64,000 nucleotides of DNA from the NCBI RefSeq assembly GCF_000971475.1, contig NZ_DF967528.1, positions 124,001 through 188,000 of the forward strand. Reading direction: 5' to 3'. Below the pieces are notes generated by a model. That model worked only from the letters and a program-made list of their open reading frames with translations, searched no databases and was not told where the DNA came from. Within the stretch, counting starts at the first letter, position 1. Each line of letters opens with the position of its first letter. This DNA is from Sulfuricella sp. T08. GTDB lineage: Bacteria; Pseudomonadota; Gammaproteobacteria; Burkholderiales; Sulfuricellaceae. The translations under genes and the position numbers were made by a program. Shown here in pieces: positions 46,015 through 55,887 of this stretch.

Positions 46015-46643
46015 TTTCCTCCACCGGTAATCTGCCGGAACCACGCCGGATGGTGCTGCTTCGCCCAGGCGCGGCTGACCGTGCCATACCACATGGCGCG
46101 GATGGTACCCTTGGTCCAGATCGCGGCGTAAACGTGGACGATGATCAGGGCGATCATGCCCGCCGCCGCTGTCGCATGCACGACCGAGGAAAGGCGGATC
46201 AGGCCGATCGGGAACAGGGCCGAGAAATAGGCGCGCCAGATGACGATACCGGACACAGTAAGCAGCGCCATGCAGCCCGCCAGCAGCCAGAACAGCAGTT
46301 TTTGGCCACCGTTGTACTTACCCGCTTCCGGCATGTTGTGGTCATCGCCATCCACCATTTCGCGGATACGGCTCAGCCATTCCTTGTCGGTCGGCGTCAT
46401 GATGTTCAGCTTCCAGAAGCGGAAGAACATGGCAACAAAAGACAGCGCCATCACCACCCCGATGAAAGGATGGAGAATGCGCGCCCAGACGCCGCCGCCG
46501 AACAGCTGATTCAGGGGGTAGAACGCCGGATGGAAGAAAGCCAGACCGGACAGCGCCAGAAGGATGAAGCTCATCCCGACCGCCCAGTGATTGGCGCGCT
46601 CAGGAGCCGTATAACGGGCTAGGTCCTTGGGATCGCGTTTCAT
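46011..46643 (-). CDS. fdoI: Formate dehydrogenase cytochrome b556 gamma subunit
   Basis: Inner-membrane di-heme cytochrome b of 210 aa, the quinone-reducing subunit. Four helices are seen, with candidate heme histidines in [34 protein letters not shown] and [13 protein letters not shown]. It overlaps both neighbours by 4 bp. It anchors the periplasmic FdhA/FdhB pair to the membrane. Confidence 0.92.
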   Translation of the reverse strand: MKRDPKDLARYTAPERANHWAVGMSFILLALSGLAFFHPAFYPLNQLFGGGVWARILHPFIGVVMALSFVAMFFRFWKLNIMTPTDKEWLSRIREMVDGDDHNMPEAGKYNGGQKLLFWLLAGCMALLTVSGIVIWRAYFSALFPIGLIRLSSVVHATAAAGMIALIIVHVYAAIWTKGTIRAMWYGTVSRAWAKQHHPAWFRQITGGGK

Positions 46644-47518
46644 TCTTCGAACTCCTTCTCGATGTCTTTCGAGACCTCATTGGGGCCCTTCATGACGTAG
46701 TGGAACAGGCTACCGAGGGCGACCAGGCCGATGGCGAAGGAGGCCAGCGGCTTGGTGACGCCCTTCCACAGGCCGACCATCGGACTGATAGAGGGATCCC
46801 TGGGCAGGCCACTGTACAGCTCCGGCTTGTCGGCATGCTGCAGCACGTACATCACGTGCGTGCCACCCACACCCTGCGGGTCGTACAGCCCGGCATTCGC
46901 GTAGCCGCGGCTCTTGAGGTCGGTGACGCGACCCTCGGCATGCTGGATCATGTCCTCCTTGGCACCGAACACGATGGCACCGGTGGGGCAGGTCTTGACG
47001 CAGGCCGGTTCCAGCCCCACTCCTACACGGTCTGAACACAGGGTGCACTTGTACGCCTTGCTGTCGTGCGCCGAGATGCGCGGCACGTTGAACGGGCAGC
47101 CGGTGATGCAATAGCCGCAGCCGATGCAATTCTCCTCGTGGAAATCAACGATGCCGTTGCTGTACTGGATGATCGCGCCGGGCGCCGGACAAGCCTTGAG
47201 GCAACCCGGGTCGGCACAGTGCATGCAGCCGTCCTTGCGAATCAGCCATTCCAGCTTACCGGCTTCCACTTCCACTTCCGAAAAGCGCATCAGCGTCCAG
47301 GACTTGGCGGAAAGATCGGCTGGGTTGTCGTACACGCCGACATTGGTGCCGACCTCGTCGCGCAAATCGTTCCACTCCATGCAGGCTACCTGGCATGCCT
47401 TGCAGCCGATGCATTTGGAGATGTCGATGAGTTTCGCCACCTGCATCGTTTCCCGCACGGAGGGAGAAGGTGTCGTAGTGGCGGAACGGGCTTTGATGTC
47501 TAATGATTGCAGTGCCAT
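46640..47518 (-). CDS. fdoH: Formate dehydrogenase iron-sulfur beta subunit
   Basis: Electron-transfer subunit of 292 aa with four [4Fe-4S] clusters, from the cysteine groups [37 protein letters not shown] and [22 protein letters not shown]-terminal helix ([20 protein letters not shown]) anchors it in the membrane, as in FdnH/FdoH. It begins 8 bp after fdhA and overlaps the gamma-subunit gene. Confidence 0.94.
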   Translation of the reverse strand: MALQSLDIKARSATTTPSPSVRETMQVAKLIDISKCIGCKACQVACMEWNDLRDEVGTNVGVYDNPADLSAKSWTLMRFSEVEVEAGKLEWLIRKDGCMHCADPGCLKACPAPGAIIQYSNGIVDFHEENCIGCGYCITGCPFNVPRISAHDSKAYKCTLCSDRVGVGLEPACVKTCPTGAIVFGAKEDMIQHAEGRVTDLKSRGYANAGLYDPQGVGGTHVMYVLQHADKPELYSGLPRDPSISPMVGLWKGVTKPLASFAIGLVALGSLFHYVMKGPNEVSKDIEKEFEE

Positions 47519-47526
47519 ATCGCCCC

Positions 47527-50500
47527 CTATACCTTCTCAACGTCCACGAGGAACGATTTGAATTCAGGCGTCTGAGTGTTAGCGTCGCCCACGAAAGGGG
47601 TCAAGGTGTTGGTGATGTACCCGTTCTTGGCCAACCCCATAAAGCCCCAATGGATCGGAATACCCACGGTATGCACCTTCTTGCCTGACACGGTGAGCGT
47701 CTTCAGGCGCTTGGTGACGACGGCCACGGCAATGATGAATCCGCGCTTGGATTTCACCCGTACGTGGTTACCGGCCTTGATGCCTTTCTCCTTGGCCAGA
47801 TCTTCGCCGATTTCCACGAACTGTTCCGGCTGCATGATGGCATTCAGCTTCACATGCTTGGTCCAGAAGTGGAAGTGCTCGGTGAGCCGATAGGTGGTCG
47901 CCACATACGGGAACTTGTCCGGCTTGCCGAACGTATCCCAATCGCCTTTGAACACCCGCGCCGCCGGATTGGCCCGCGCCTTGGGATTGTCCGGATGCAG
48001 CGGATTGCTGGCCAGCGGCGATTCCATCGGTTCATAGTGTTCCGGGAAAGGGCCTTCCGCCATCTTGTCGATGGCGAAGAAGCGCGCCACGCCTTCCGGG
48101 TTCATGATGAACGGATTGATGCCTTCTTCAGGTGCGGAATCGGCCTTGATATCCGGAATGTCCGAGCCGGTCCACTTGCCTGCTACAGCGTCCCAACCGA
48201 TCAGTTTGCGTTTCGCATCGTAGGGTTTGCCGGTGAGATCGCAGGATGCACGGTTATACAGAATGCGCCGGTTCGCCGGCCAGGCAAATGCCCAGTTGAG
48301 CGTTTGCCCGATGCCGAACGGATCGGAGTTGTCCCGCCGCGCCATCAGGTTGCCCTTCTCCGACCAACTGCCCGCGAAGATCCAGCAACCGCACGAGGTG
48401 GAACCGTCATCGCGCAATTCCGCGAAACCGTTCAGCTGCTCGCCGGCTTTTACCAGCACTTTGGTCGGGTCCTTGGGGTCGGTCACTTCCTTCAAGGCCT
48501 TGCCGGAAAACTCCTTCGCCAGTTCCTCAGGGGCAGGAGAATGCGGCTGGCGATGCTTCCAGGTCAGGTTCAGGATAGGATCGGGGAAAGCCCCGCCTTC
48601 TTTTTTGTACATCTCCTTCAGCTTGAGGAAAATGCCCGCCATGATTTCAGGATCGGCTTTCGCCTCGCCCGGCGCTTCGGTGGCCTTCCAGTGCCATTGC
48701 AGCACGCGGCTGGAACTGACCAGAGAGCCGTCTTCTTCCGCGAAGCAGGTGGAAGGCAGGCGGAACACTTCGGTTTGAATCTTGGTCGGATCCACGTCGT
48801 TGTACTCGCCGTGGTTCTGCCAGAACTCTGAGGTTTCGGTCGCTAGCGGATCGATCACGACGAGGTACTTGAGTTTCGCCAGAGAGCCGGAGATCTTCAC
48901 CTTGCACGGCGCCGAAGCGAGCGGGTTGAAGCCCTGGCAGAAGTAGCCGTTGACCTGGCCCTGGCTCATGTTCTCGAACACCTGCAGGATGTCGTAGTCC
49001 TTGTCGAGTTTGGGCAGCCAATCGTAGCACCAGTTGTTGTCATTGGTCGCGGCGTCGCCGAACCAGGCTTTCATATTGCTGACGAAGAATTTGTTGTAGT
49101 TCTGCCAGTAACTCATCTGGCCTGGCCGCAGCGGTTTGAAAGCGCGCTTCTCGATATAGCCCGTGTAATCCTGCTCGGCCTCGCGGGGCAGCGTCATGTA
49201 ACCCGGCAACAGATTGGACAGCAGGCCCAAATCGGTCAGCCCCTGGATGTTGGAGTGGCCTCTGAGGGCATTCATGCCGCCACCCGCCACGCCGATGTTG
49301 CCCAGCAACAACTGCACCATGGCGCCGGTGCGGATCATCTGTGATCCCTGCGAGTGCTGCGTCCAGCCCAGGGCGTACATGATGGTCATGGTTTTGTCGG
49401 GCTTGGAGGTCTCCGCAATCATCTCGCAGACTTTGAGAAAGGCATCCTTGGGCGTGCCGCAGATGTTGGACACCATTTCCGGCGTGTAGCGGGAGTAGTG
49501 CGCCTTCATCAACTGGTACACGCAGCGCGGATCCTGCAGCGTCGGGTCGGTGACCACGAAGCCATCCTTGCCGATCTGGTAGCCCCAGGTGGATTTGTCG
49601 TACTTGCGCTTCTCCGGGTCATAGCCGGAGTAAATGCCGTTCTCGAATTTGAACTCGTCCTTCACCAGGAAACTGAAGTCGGTGTAATTCTTCACATACT
49701 CATGGTGAACCTTGTCGTTGCTGAGCAGGTAATTGATCAGACCACCCAGAAAGGCGATGTCGGATCCGGCACGTATCGGTGCGTAAAAATCCGATACCGC
49801 GGCGGAGCGCGTGTAGCGGGGATCCACTACAATGAGCCTGGCTTTGCGGTTGGCCTTGGCCTCGGTCACCCATTTGAAACCGCAGGGGTGGGCCTCGGCG
49901 GCATTGCCGCCCATGATGAGAATAAGATCGGCATTCTTGATGTCGACCCAATGATTGGTCATGGCGCCGCGGCCGAACGTAGGGGCAAGACTTGCCACCG
50001 TAGGTCCGTGTCAGACGCGTGCTTGATTATCGAATGCGAGCATCCCCAGACTGCGCACCACTTTGTGGGTGAGATAGCCTGATTCGTTACTGGAAGCGGA
50101 AGCGGCCAGGAAACCCGTGGTCACCCAGCGGTTCACGGTGGCGCCGTCCTTGTTCTTGGCGATGAAATTCTTGTCCCGGTCTTCCTTCATCAACTTGCCG
50201 ATGCGGGTGTAGGCCTCGTCCCAGGAAATGCGTGTCCATTCCTTGCTGCCAGGGGCACGGTACTCAGGATACTTGAGGCGGTTAGGGCTGCGCACGAAAT
50301 CCAGCAGGCCGGCGCCTTTGGGGCAGAGCGTGCCGCGATTTACCGGGTGATCCGGGTCACCTTCGATATGGACAACTTTTGCATGGACGTTCTTGGCTTT
50401 ATCGCCCAGGCTGTAGATCAGGATGCCGCAGCCCACCGAGCAGTACGGGCAGGTGTTGCGGGTTTCGGTAGTGCGCGCCAGCTTGAAACTACGCACCTCC

Positions 50501-50598
50501 GCCAGCGCATCGCCGGGCGCGAATCCCAGCATCGCCAGGCTGGAACTACCCAACCCGCCGGCGCAAACTTTGAAGAACTGCCTCCGTGTGACTTGCAT
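47527..50598 (-). CDS. fdoG: Selenocysteine-containing respiratory formate dehydrogenase alpha subunit
   Basis: Periplasmic molybdo/tungsto-bis-MGD catalytic subunit that oxidises formate to CO2. A Tat signal TRRQFFKV opens the protein. The [4Fe-4S] site is [10 protein letters not shown] plus GTLCPKG. The reading frame meets TGA at 50011-50013 and continues in the same frame. The context [29 protein letters not shown] is the classic FdnG/FdoG active site, so UGA is Sec196 and the protein is 1023 aa. The ATG at 50598 is chosen for its AGGAGG site 7 nt upstream; a GTG at 50604 is too close. A SECIS-like hairpin follows the UGA. Ordinary gene calling would split this into two fragments. Confidence 0.96.
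49972..50013 (-). promoter_or_regulatory. Bacterial SECIS element of fdhA
   Basis: The 42 nt starting with the UGA fold around an apical stem-loop GGCAAGUCUUGCC with a G-U-containing loop. Position and loop match the SelB-binding hairpins of E. coli formate dehydrogenase mRNAs (from memory). The lower stem is imperfect. It lies within the coding sequence, as required in bacteria. Confidence 0.85.
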
Positions 50599-50657
50599 TT
50601 CCACACCTCCTTTATTATACGATCGAATAGTTGTCGTTGATTTTTTATGGCCCTATA

Positions 50658-50686
50658 AAATTAATTGATAAACCAGCTATTGTCAA
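50658..50686 (-). promoter_or_regulatory. Candidate promoter of the fdh operon
   Basis: Perfect -35 TTGACA (50681-50686), a 17-bp spacer and a weak -10 TAATTT (50658-50663) on the minus strand, 60 bp before the fdhA start. No convincing FNR or sigma-54 site was seen in 50599-50820. Confidence 0.4.
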
Positions 50687-50820
50687 CCTCGATATGCGCA
50701 CGAATGCCTGCTCGATAGCAATACGCGCACAGGGATGCTCGATAATAAATGAAGAACTTTATGAAGTTGGGCGAACACGCGCCCAGGATGGAAAAACGAC
50801 GGGGATTTAGCCGATGATGC

Positions 50821-52290
50821 TCACAAATCAATCTCCTCCGCCCAGACCAGTGCCTTGACCTGGGCAGTATTGACCTCATTGGCATCCAGCCCGCAAGCGG
50901 CGGCATGCTCGATGATCGCCTCCTGATCGGCCTCCTCGCACGCCACGGAAAGTGCCAGGAAAGGGGCGTAGACGCCTTCGCGACGGGCCAGCGCCGCCAT
51001 AACCGGTTCAGGCAGTTTCAGCTGCTCCAGCGCCTGCTCCATCGGCACGTTCAGCAACACGTCCAGCAAGGAAAATATCCCGACGATAAACAAGCCTTCG
51101 CGCTCGGTCGGCAACAGCTTGCTTTGGCCCAACAGCTCCGTCATGCGCGCACGCACCAGCGCATTCTGCAGCAGCGCCTTGCTGCGCGGATCAGCCTTGC
51201 CGCTGGTAAACAGCAGCAACGTCAGCCAGCGATACAGTTGTTTGTAGCCGAGAATCACCAACGCATGGGCTATGGAGCGGATTGGCTGCTGAAAGCCATT
51301 GATCGGCGCATTGATGTAGCGCAGCAGTTTGTAGGAAAGCATCGCATCGTGCTTGAACCCTTCCTCCAACTGCGAGATTTCTTCCTGGCTCTTCACCATG
51401 TTGAGCAGTTCCAGGACCCTGATGCGGTCGCTATCGACACGGGGCGGCATGGAGGGGCGCAAACGGGTGAAATAATTACCCTCAAAGCAATGGAATTGCA
51501 TCTTGTAACAGGCTTCGAAATCGTCATCCGTCTCCACGTTTTTTGCAAGCAGTTGCGGCGAAGACTTATCCAGGAAGCGATCAGCCAGCTTGCCGAGCTC
51601 AATGGCGTTGAAGCGTGTAACGTCCACTCTGACGAAGCTCGCCAGCGTGAGAAACTGCCCCAGACCCCGTTTCGCCTCAAAATCATCCAGCGCAATCTGG
51701 TAACCCATGCCCCTTAATTCGCGGCAGCGCAACAGGTTGTCCTCCAACTTGTCCTGGTCCGGGCACACGAGCAGCACTACACCCTTGCTAGGCAATTTCT
51801 GCAGCAGAGAACTTTCCAGCATGACAGGAGAAACTCCGACAAACGCCAGTTTGTCTTCGAGCAAACGGTTGACATCAAGATCAACCAGGCAGCGGATCAA
51901 GGCTTCGTCCTGCATCCGCCGCACAGCTGCGTCTGGCTCTTTGACCGTGGGCAGCACCTTGCTGCGCAGCAGTAACTCGTAGCCGACGATCTGCTGAGAG
52001 CGATCCAGAACCGGCTGGCGGCCGATGATTTTCAGCCGCAGCTTTTCCGCATTGGTACGCTGGCCATTCGTTTCGATTTCAGGAATGCTGGCTACCACGT
52101 TATCCGCAGCAATACGGCCGGTATCGATCGATACTTCATCCGCTACGGAAGGAAGGGAATCGAGCAAAGGGATAGATCCGCCCAGTGAAGAAGAAGACGT
52201 AGCAGCAGGCTTGGAAGCAGAGGATACGACATTGGGTTTGTCATCGCCGGATTTGCCGCGCCTGATAAATTTCAGATATTTCCCTAGCAC
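50821..52290 (-). CDS. EAL-HDOD signalling protein
   Basis: A 489-aa cytoplasmic protein. A low-complexity Ser-rich linker (1-80) leads to an EAL-like domain (IIGRQPVLDRSQQIVGYELLLRS) and then an HDOD domain (EEGFKHDAMLSYKLLRYINAP, HALVILGYKQLYRWLTLLLF). Typical metal-binding EAL residues look degenerate (GVSPVMLES, ALDDFEAKRG in place of the canonical D-D motif region). It is therefore more likely a c-di-GMP receptor or scaffold than an active phosphodiesterase, similar to CdgJ/YuxH proteins. It lies just upstream of the fdh operon on the same strand but is probably separate. Confidence 0.8.
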   Translation of the reverse strand: MLGKYLKFIRRGKSGDDKPNVVSSASKPAATSSSSLGGSIPLLDSLPSVADEVSIDTGRIAADNVVASIPEIETNGQRTNAEKLRLKIIGRQPVLDRSQQIVGYELLLRSKVLPTVKEPDAAVRRMQDEALIRCLVDLDVNRLLEDKLAFVGVSPVMLESSLLQKLPSKGVVLLVCPDQDKLEDNLLRCRELRGMGYQIALDDFEAKRGLGQFLTLASFVRVDVTRFNAIELGKLADRFLDKSSPQLLAKNVETDDDFEACYKMQFHCFEGNYFTRLRPSMPPRVDSDRIRVLELLNMVKSQEEISQLEEGFKHDAMLSYKLLRYINAPINGFQQPIRSIAHALVILGYKQLYRWLTLLLFTSGKADPRSKALLQNALVRARMTELLGQSKLLPTEREGLFIVGIFSLLDVLLNVPMEQALEQLKLPEPVMAALARREGVYAPFLALSVACEEADQEAIIEHAAACGLDANEVNTAQVKALVWAEEIDL

Positions 52291-52446
52291 TTGACGGACT
52301 CCATGAAAGCTTGGCCGATTCTAGCACGCAACCATCCGCATATAAATGTCATAAACGCTGCGTTCAGGAACTTTTATTGCGGAAAGTGAGTCTTTTGATC
52401 TATGCTTCATATATAAACGCACAAGAAAATCAATATCCAAAAAATC

Positions 52447-52806
52447 ATGGGGCACTGCTTACGAAATTTCATCCTCGGTTTTCTGCTGCTTTGGCTCCCA
52501 CTGCAGGGGTTTGCCGCGGCCGGGATGTCGTTCTGCCGACACGATCACACTCCGCCGCCAGCAATGCAGGCCGGGATGCAAGATCATCATGCTGGCCATG
52601 ATTGCGCCCATGACGCCCCTGCCACACCCCAAACGCAGTGCGACGATTGCGGCTATTGCCACCTGGCTGGCGCTCCCGCTCTACTGCCTACGCTTACCGG
52701 CTTGCCCGATAACGCCAGCTTCTCCTTCAAATTTGCTTTTGACACACACTTCCCGCTAGTCTTTCCCGAACAACCTCAGCGACCCCCTCACGCGCTTTTT
52801 TCCTGA
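52447..52806 (+). CDS. Small His/Cys-rich exported protein of the cus cluster
   Basis: A 119-aa protein with a signal-type N-terminus (LRNFILGFLLLWLPLQGFAAA). A metal-binding-like stretch follows, CRHDHTPPPAMQAGMQDHHAGHDCAHD then CDDCGYCHLAG, rich in His, Met and Cys. Comparable small proteins precede heavy-metal RND operons in related genomes. It probably binds periplasmic copper or silver. It lies 89 bp upstream of cusF. Confidence 0.6.
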   Translation: MGHCLRNFILGFLLLWLPLQGFAAAGMSFCRHDHTPPPAMQAGMQDHHAGHDCAHDAPATPQTQCDDCGYCHLAGAPALLPTLTGLPDNASFSFKFAFDTHFPLVFPEQPQRPPHALFS

Positions 52807-52837
52807 GTTCTACCAAATTTTGACTTGCAATGTGGGT

Positions 52838-52858
52838 CTATGGGCTTTTTTCCCATAG
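52838..52858 (+). promoter_or_regulatory. Inverted repeat in the cusF leader
   Basis: CTATGGG (52838-52844) and CCCATAG (52852-52858) form a perfect 7-bp dyad with a T-rich centre, about 37 bp before the cusF start. A possible regulator site or leader hairpin. Confidence 0.35.
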
Positions 52859-52895
52859 CTCGCCGCATGCACGACTTTAATTTCAGGAGCAAATC

Positions 52896-53198
52896 ATGAA
52901 AAAAGCATTAATCACCCTCTTCGCTGCCGCCACAATGCTGACAGCCGTTTCCACCGCCCAGGCTGCAGATGCGGCTAGCGGCAAAGGCACTGTCAACAAA
53001 ATCGACACTGCAACGGCTACCGTGAACATCTCTCACGAGGCCATCCCTTCTATCAAATGGCCTGCCATGACGATGGATTTCAAAGTGGCTGACAAGAAAG
53101 TTCTGTCCGGCATCAAAGCCGGCCAAGCAGTGACATTCGGCCTCACCAAGGAAGCGAAAACCGGTTACGTGATTTCGCACATCGAAGCAGCGAAATAA
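52896..53198 (+). CDS. cusF: Periplasmic copper/silver metallochaperone CusF
   Basis: Exported 100-aa protein with signal peptide MKKALITLFAAATMLTAVSTAQA. The CusF metal site is visible: HEAIPSIKWPAMTMDF supplies a His, the cation-pi Trp and two Met ligands. It delivers Cu(I)/Ag(I) to CusB. A GGAG ribosome site precedes the ATG. The cusC-type gene follows 70 bp downstream. Confidence 0.92.
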   Translation: MKKALITLFAAATMLTAVSTAQAADAASGKGTVNKIDTATATVNISHEAIPSIKWPAMTMDFKVADKKVLSGIKAGQAVTFGLTKEAKTGYVISHIEAAK

Positions 53199-53268
53199 GC
53201 TGGCTGACGGGAAGCCGCAAGGCTTCCCGTTACCGATATAGATTTTCTCTTCCTAAGGACAGAGGCAA

Positions 53269-54564
53269 ATGAAACCTCATCGCTATCCAATCATGCCTGG
53301 AAAGCTGCATGCGCTCGCGCTCGTTTTGGCTCTGGCTAGCGCGTCGGCGCTGGCCGAACCCACTGCATCGCTGCCCGGCGCCAACGTCGAAAGCCTGCTC
53401 GAACTGGCGCGCAGCCAAAACCCAGAATTCGCTGCCATGCGCCATGAAGCGGAAGCAGCAGCGGAGCGGGTTTATCCCGCCGGCGCCCTGCCCGATCCTA
53501 CCCTGCGCACCGAGCTGCGCGACATCACCAACCAGGGCATGGATGCCAGCCCCAACCTGCTGCCTGGCCGGATCGGCAGCGCCAAATACACCCTGATCCA
53601 GCCGGTGCCTTTCTGGGGAAAACGCGATCTGAAACAGGATGTGGCCGAAGCTCAGGCCAATCAGGCCAGAGGTAACGCATCAGCCAGTTGGTCCGACCTG
53701 GCGGCACGTATCAAAGTGGCCTACGCCCAGTATTATGTGCAGATCCACGCCGAAGCCCTGACCAGGGAAATCCTCGATCTGGTCGGCAGCCTGGAGAAAA
53801 TCACCCAGACACGTTATGCCAACGGCCTTGCGCCACAGCAAGACGTGATCCGCATCCAGATTGAGCGCACCAGCATGCGTAACGAACTGGTGGCGATCGG
53901 CAACGAGCGCCACCATGCCCAGGTCAAGCTCAACACTTTGCTGAATCGTCCAACAATGGCGTCTCTGGCCGACCCCGAACGCTTGCGTCCGATTCCGTCA
54001 CCAGCCAGACTCGAACATGGTGCGCTGGAAGAGCGCCTGCGCAACCGCAACCCCCAGCTGTTCGTCGAGGAAGCGCGCGTTACCGCCGCCGCCAAAAACC
54101 GCGAACTGGTTTACCGCAACCGCTATCCTGATTTCAACCTGGGTCTGTCACCGATCCAGACCGGCAGCCGGATCAACGAATGGGAGCTGATGATCGAACT
54201 CAACATTCCGCTGCAGCAGGAAAGCCGCCGCTCCCAGGAGCGCGAGGCGCAGGCCATGCTGGCAACAGCCGAATCGCGCCGGGAGTCCACCCAGAATCAG
54301 CTGCTCGCCGATCTTGCTGAAAACATCGCCTCCCTCGATACGGCCCGCTATACCGAGAACCTGACCCGCACCAGCTTCCTGCCCCAGGCCGAACTGAGCT
54401 TCAAGGCGGCCATGGCGGGCTATGAAACCGGCAAGGTGGATTTCGCCACCCTGCTCGACGCCCAGCGCCAGATCCGCAAAGCCAAACTGGATACCCTCAA
54501 GGCGCAGGGTGAAATGCAGGTCCGGCTGGCCGAAATCGAACGACTGTTGGGAGAAGATCTATGA
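53269..54564 (+). CDS. cusC: Outer-membrane efflux protein (CusC/TolC family)
   Basis: TolC-family outer-membrane channel of 431 aa. After a signal peptide (LALVLALASASALA) come two OEP repeats with long coiled-coil segments, for example the first near AARIKVAYAQYYVQIHAEALTREILDLVGSLEKI. It shows no lipobox. Its stop overlaps the cusB start by 4 bp. Assignment to the Cu/Ag system comes from the downstream pump. Confidence 0.9.
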   Translation: MKPHRYPIMPGKLHALALVLALASASALAEPTASLPGANVESLLELARSQNPEFAAMRHEAEAAAERVYPAGALPDPTLRTELRDITNQGMDASPNLLPGRIGSAKYTLIQPVPFWGKRDLKQDVAEAQANQARGNASASWSDLAARIKVAYAQYYVQIHAEALTREILDLVGSLEKITQTRYANGLAPQQDVIRIQIERTSMRNELVAIGNERHHAQVKLNTLLNRPTMASLADPERLRPIPSPARLEHGALEERLRNRNPQLFVEEARVTAAAKNRELVYRNRYPDFNLGLSPIQTGSRINEWELMIELNIPLQQESRRSQEREAQAMLATAESRRESTQNQLLADLAENIASLDTARYTENLTRTSFLPQAELSFKAAMAGYETGKVDFATLLDAQRQIRKAKLDTLKAQGEMQVRLAEIERLLGEDL

Positions 54565-55886
54565 ACAAGACCGCAGCTATTGCAATGAGTGCGGCCATCG
54601 CCGTCGCACTGGGTGCCGGCTACTGGCTGGGAAACAAGGGCGTGTTCAGACCCGGCGCCGCGCCGTCAGCGCCAGTAGTCAGCAGCGCACCGGCCAAGAA
54701 ACAGCCCAAGCTCCTGTTCTACCGCAACCCAATGGGCCTGCCCGACACTTCGCCAGTGCCGAAAAAGGACGAAATGGGGATGGACTACATCCCGGTCTAC
54801 GAGGGTGAAGAGGATGGCAGCCCCGAGGCGGCGAAGCAAGTCAGGATCAGCCCCGAGAAAATCCAGAAGCTGGGCGTGCGCAGCGAGGCCGCCAGCCTGC
54901 GCGATCTGGCACGCAGTATTCGTGTTGTCGGCCGGATCGAAGCTGATGAACGCCTGACCTACACCGTAGCCCCCAAATTCGAGGGCTGGATCGAAAAGCT
55001 GCACGTCAACACCACCGGCCAGACGGTGGGGAAAGGCCAGCCCCTGCTCGAAGTGTACAGCCCGGAACTGGTATCGGCGCAGAAGGAATACGCCATTGCC
55101 CAACAAGGCCAGCGTGACCTGAAGAACGCGAGTTCGGAAGCACAGGCGGGGATGAAACAACTGGCCGAATCCAGTCTGACCCGCCTGAAAAACTGGGATA
55201 TCTCCGACGAGCAGATCCAGGCCTTAAGCAAAAGCGGCGACAGCAAACGCACCCTCACCTACCGCTCGCCGGCCAACGGCATCGTAATGGAGAAGAAAGC
55301 GGTGCAGGGCATGCGCTTCACGCCCGGCGAAGTGCTGTACCAGATCGCCGACCTGTCTTCGGTGTGGATCATCGCCGACGTGTTCGAGCAGGATCTGGCT
55401 CTGGTCAAGCCGGGGCAGAATGCCAGGGTCAAGGTCAACGCCTACCCCGGCAAGGAATTTTCCGCCAGGGTAGTCTATGTCTATCCCACCCTCAACGCAC
55501 AGACCCGCAGCGTGCCGGTTCGGCTCGAACTCGCCAATCCGGGCGGCCTGCTCAAGCCGGCAATGTACGCCGATGTCGAACTGGCTGCGCCGAGCAAGGG
55601 AAAAGTACTGACCGTTCCGGCTTCGGCGGTGCTCTATGGCGGCTCCCGTCAGACCGTGCTGGTGGAACTGGCCGAAGGCCGCTTCGAGCCGCGCGAAGTG
55701 AAGCTCGGTGTGCAGGGGAACGACTATGTCGAGGTACTAGAAGGGGTGGGCGAAGGCGAAAAGGTCGTGGTCACGGCCAATTTCCTGATCGACTCGGAAA
55801 GCAATCTCAAGGCAGCTTTCAGCGGCATGAGCAGCAGCCAGTCCAAACCCGCGGCGACACCAGCCACCGCTCACGAGGGGCACTGA
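54561..55886 (+). CDS. cusB: RND efflux periplasmic adaptor CusB
   Basis: Membrane-fusion protein of 441 aa. An N-terminal anchor (AIAMSAAIAVALGAGYWLG) is followed by a heavy-metal-binding domain LLFYRNPMGLPDTSPVPKKDEMGMDYIPVYE, whose Met residues fit Cu(I)/Ag(I). Barrel-sandwich and beta-barrel domains follow (GWIEKLHVNTTGQTVGKGQPLLEVYSPEL). It links CusA to CusC and receives metal from CusF. Confidence 0.92.
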   Translation: MNKTAAIAMSAAIAVALGAGYWLGNKGVFRPGAAPSAPVVSSAPAKKQPKLLFYRNPMGLPDTSPVPKKDEMGMDYIPVYEGEEDGSPEAAKQVRISPEKIQKLGVRSEAASLRDLARSIRVVGRIEADERLTYTVAPKFEGWIEKLHVNTTGQTVGKGQPLLEVYSPELVSAQKEYAIAQQGQRDLKNASSEAQAGMKQLAESSLTRLKNWDISDEQIQALSKSGDSKRTLTYRSPANGIVMEKKAVQGMRFTPGEVLYQIADLSSVWIIADVFEQDLALVKPGQNARVKVNAYPGKEFSARVVYVYPTLNAQTRSVPVRLELANPGGLLKPAMYADVELAAPSKGKVLTVPASAVLYGGSRQTVLVELAEGRFEPREVKLGVQGNDYVEVLEGVGEGEKVVVTANFLIDSESNLKAAFSGMSSSQSKPAATPATAHEGH

Positions 55887-55887
55887 C

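Noticed and set aside
50011-50013. Nonsense mutation or split gene in fdhA
   Set aside because: The frame continues without shift, the residues around the UGA match the selenocysteine active site, a SECIS-like hairpin follows, and selA, selB and tRNA-Sec are present.
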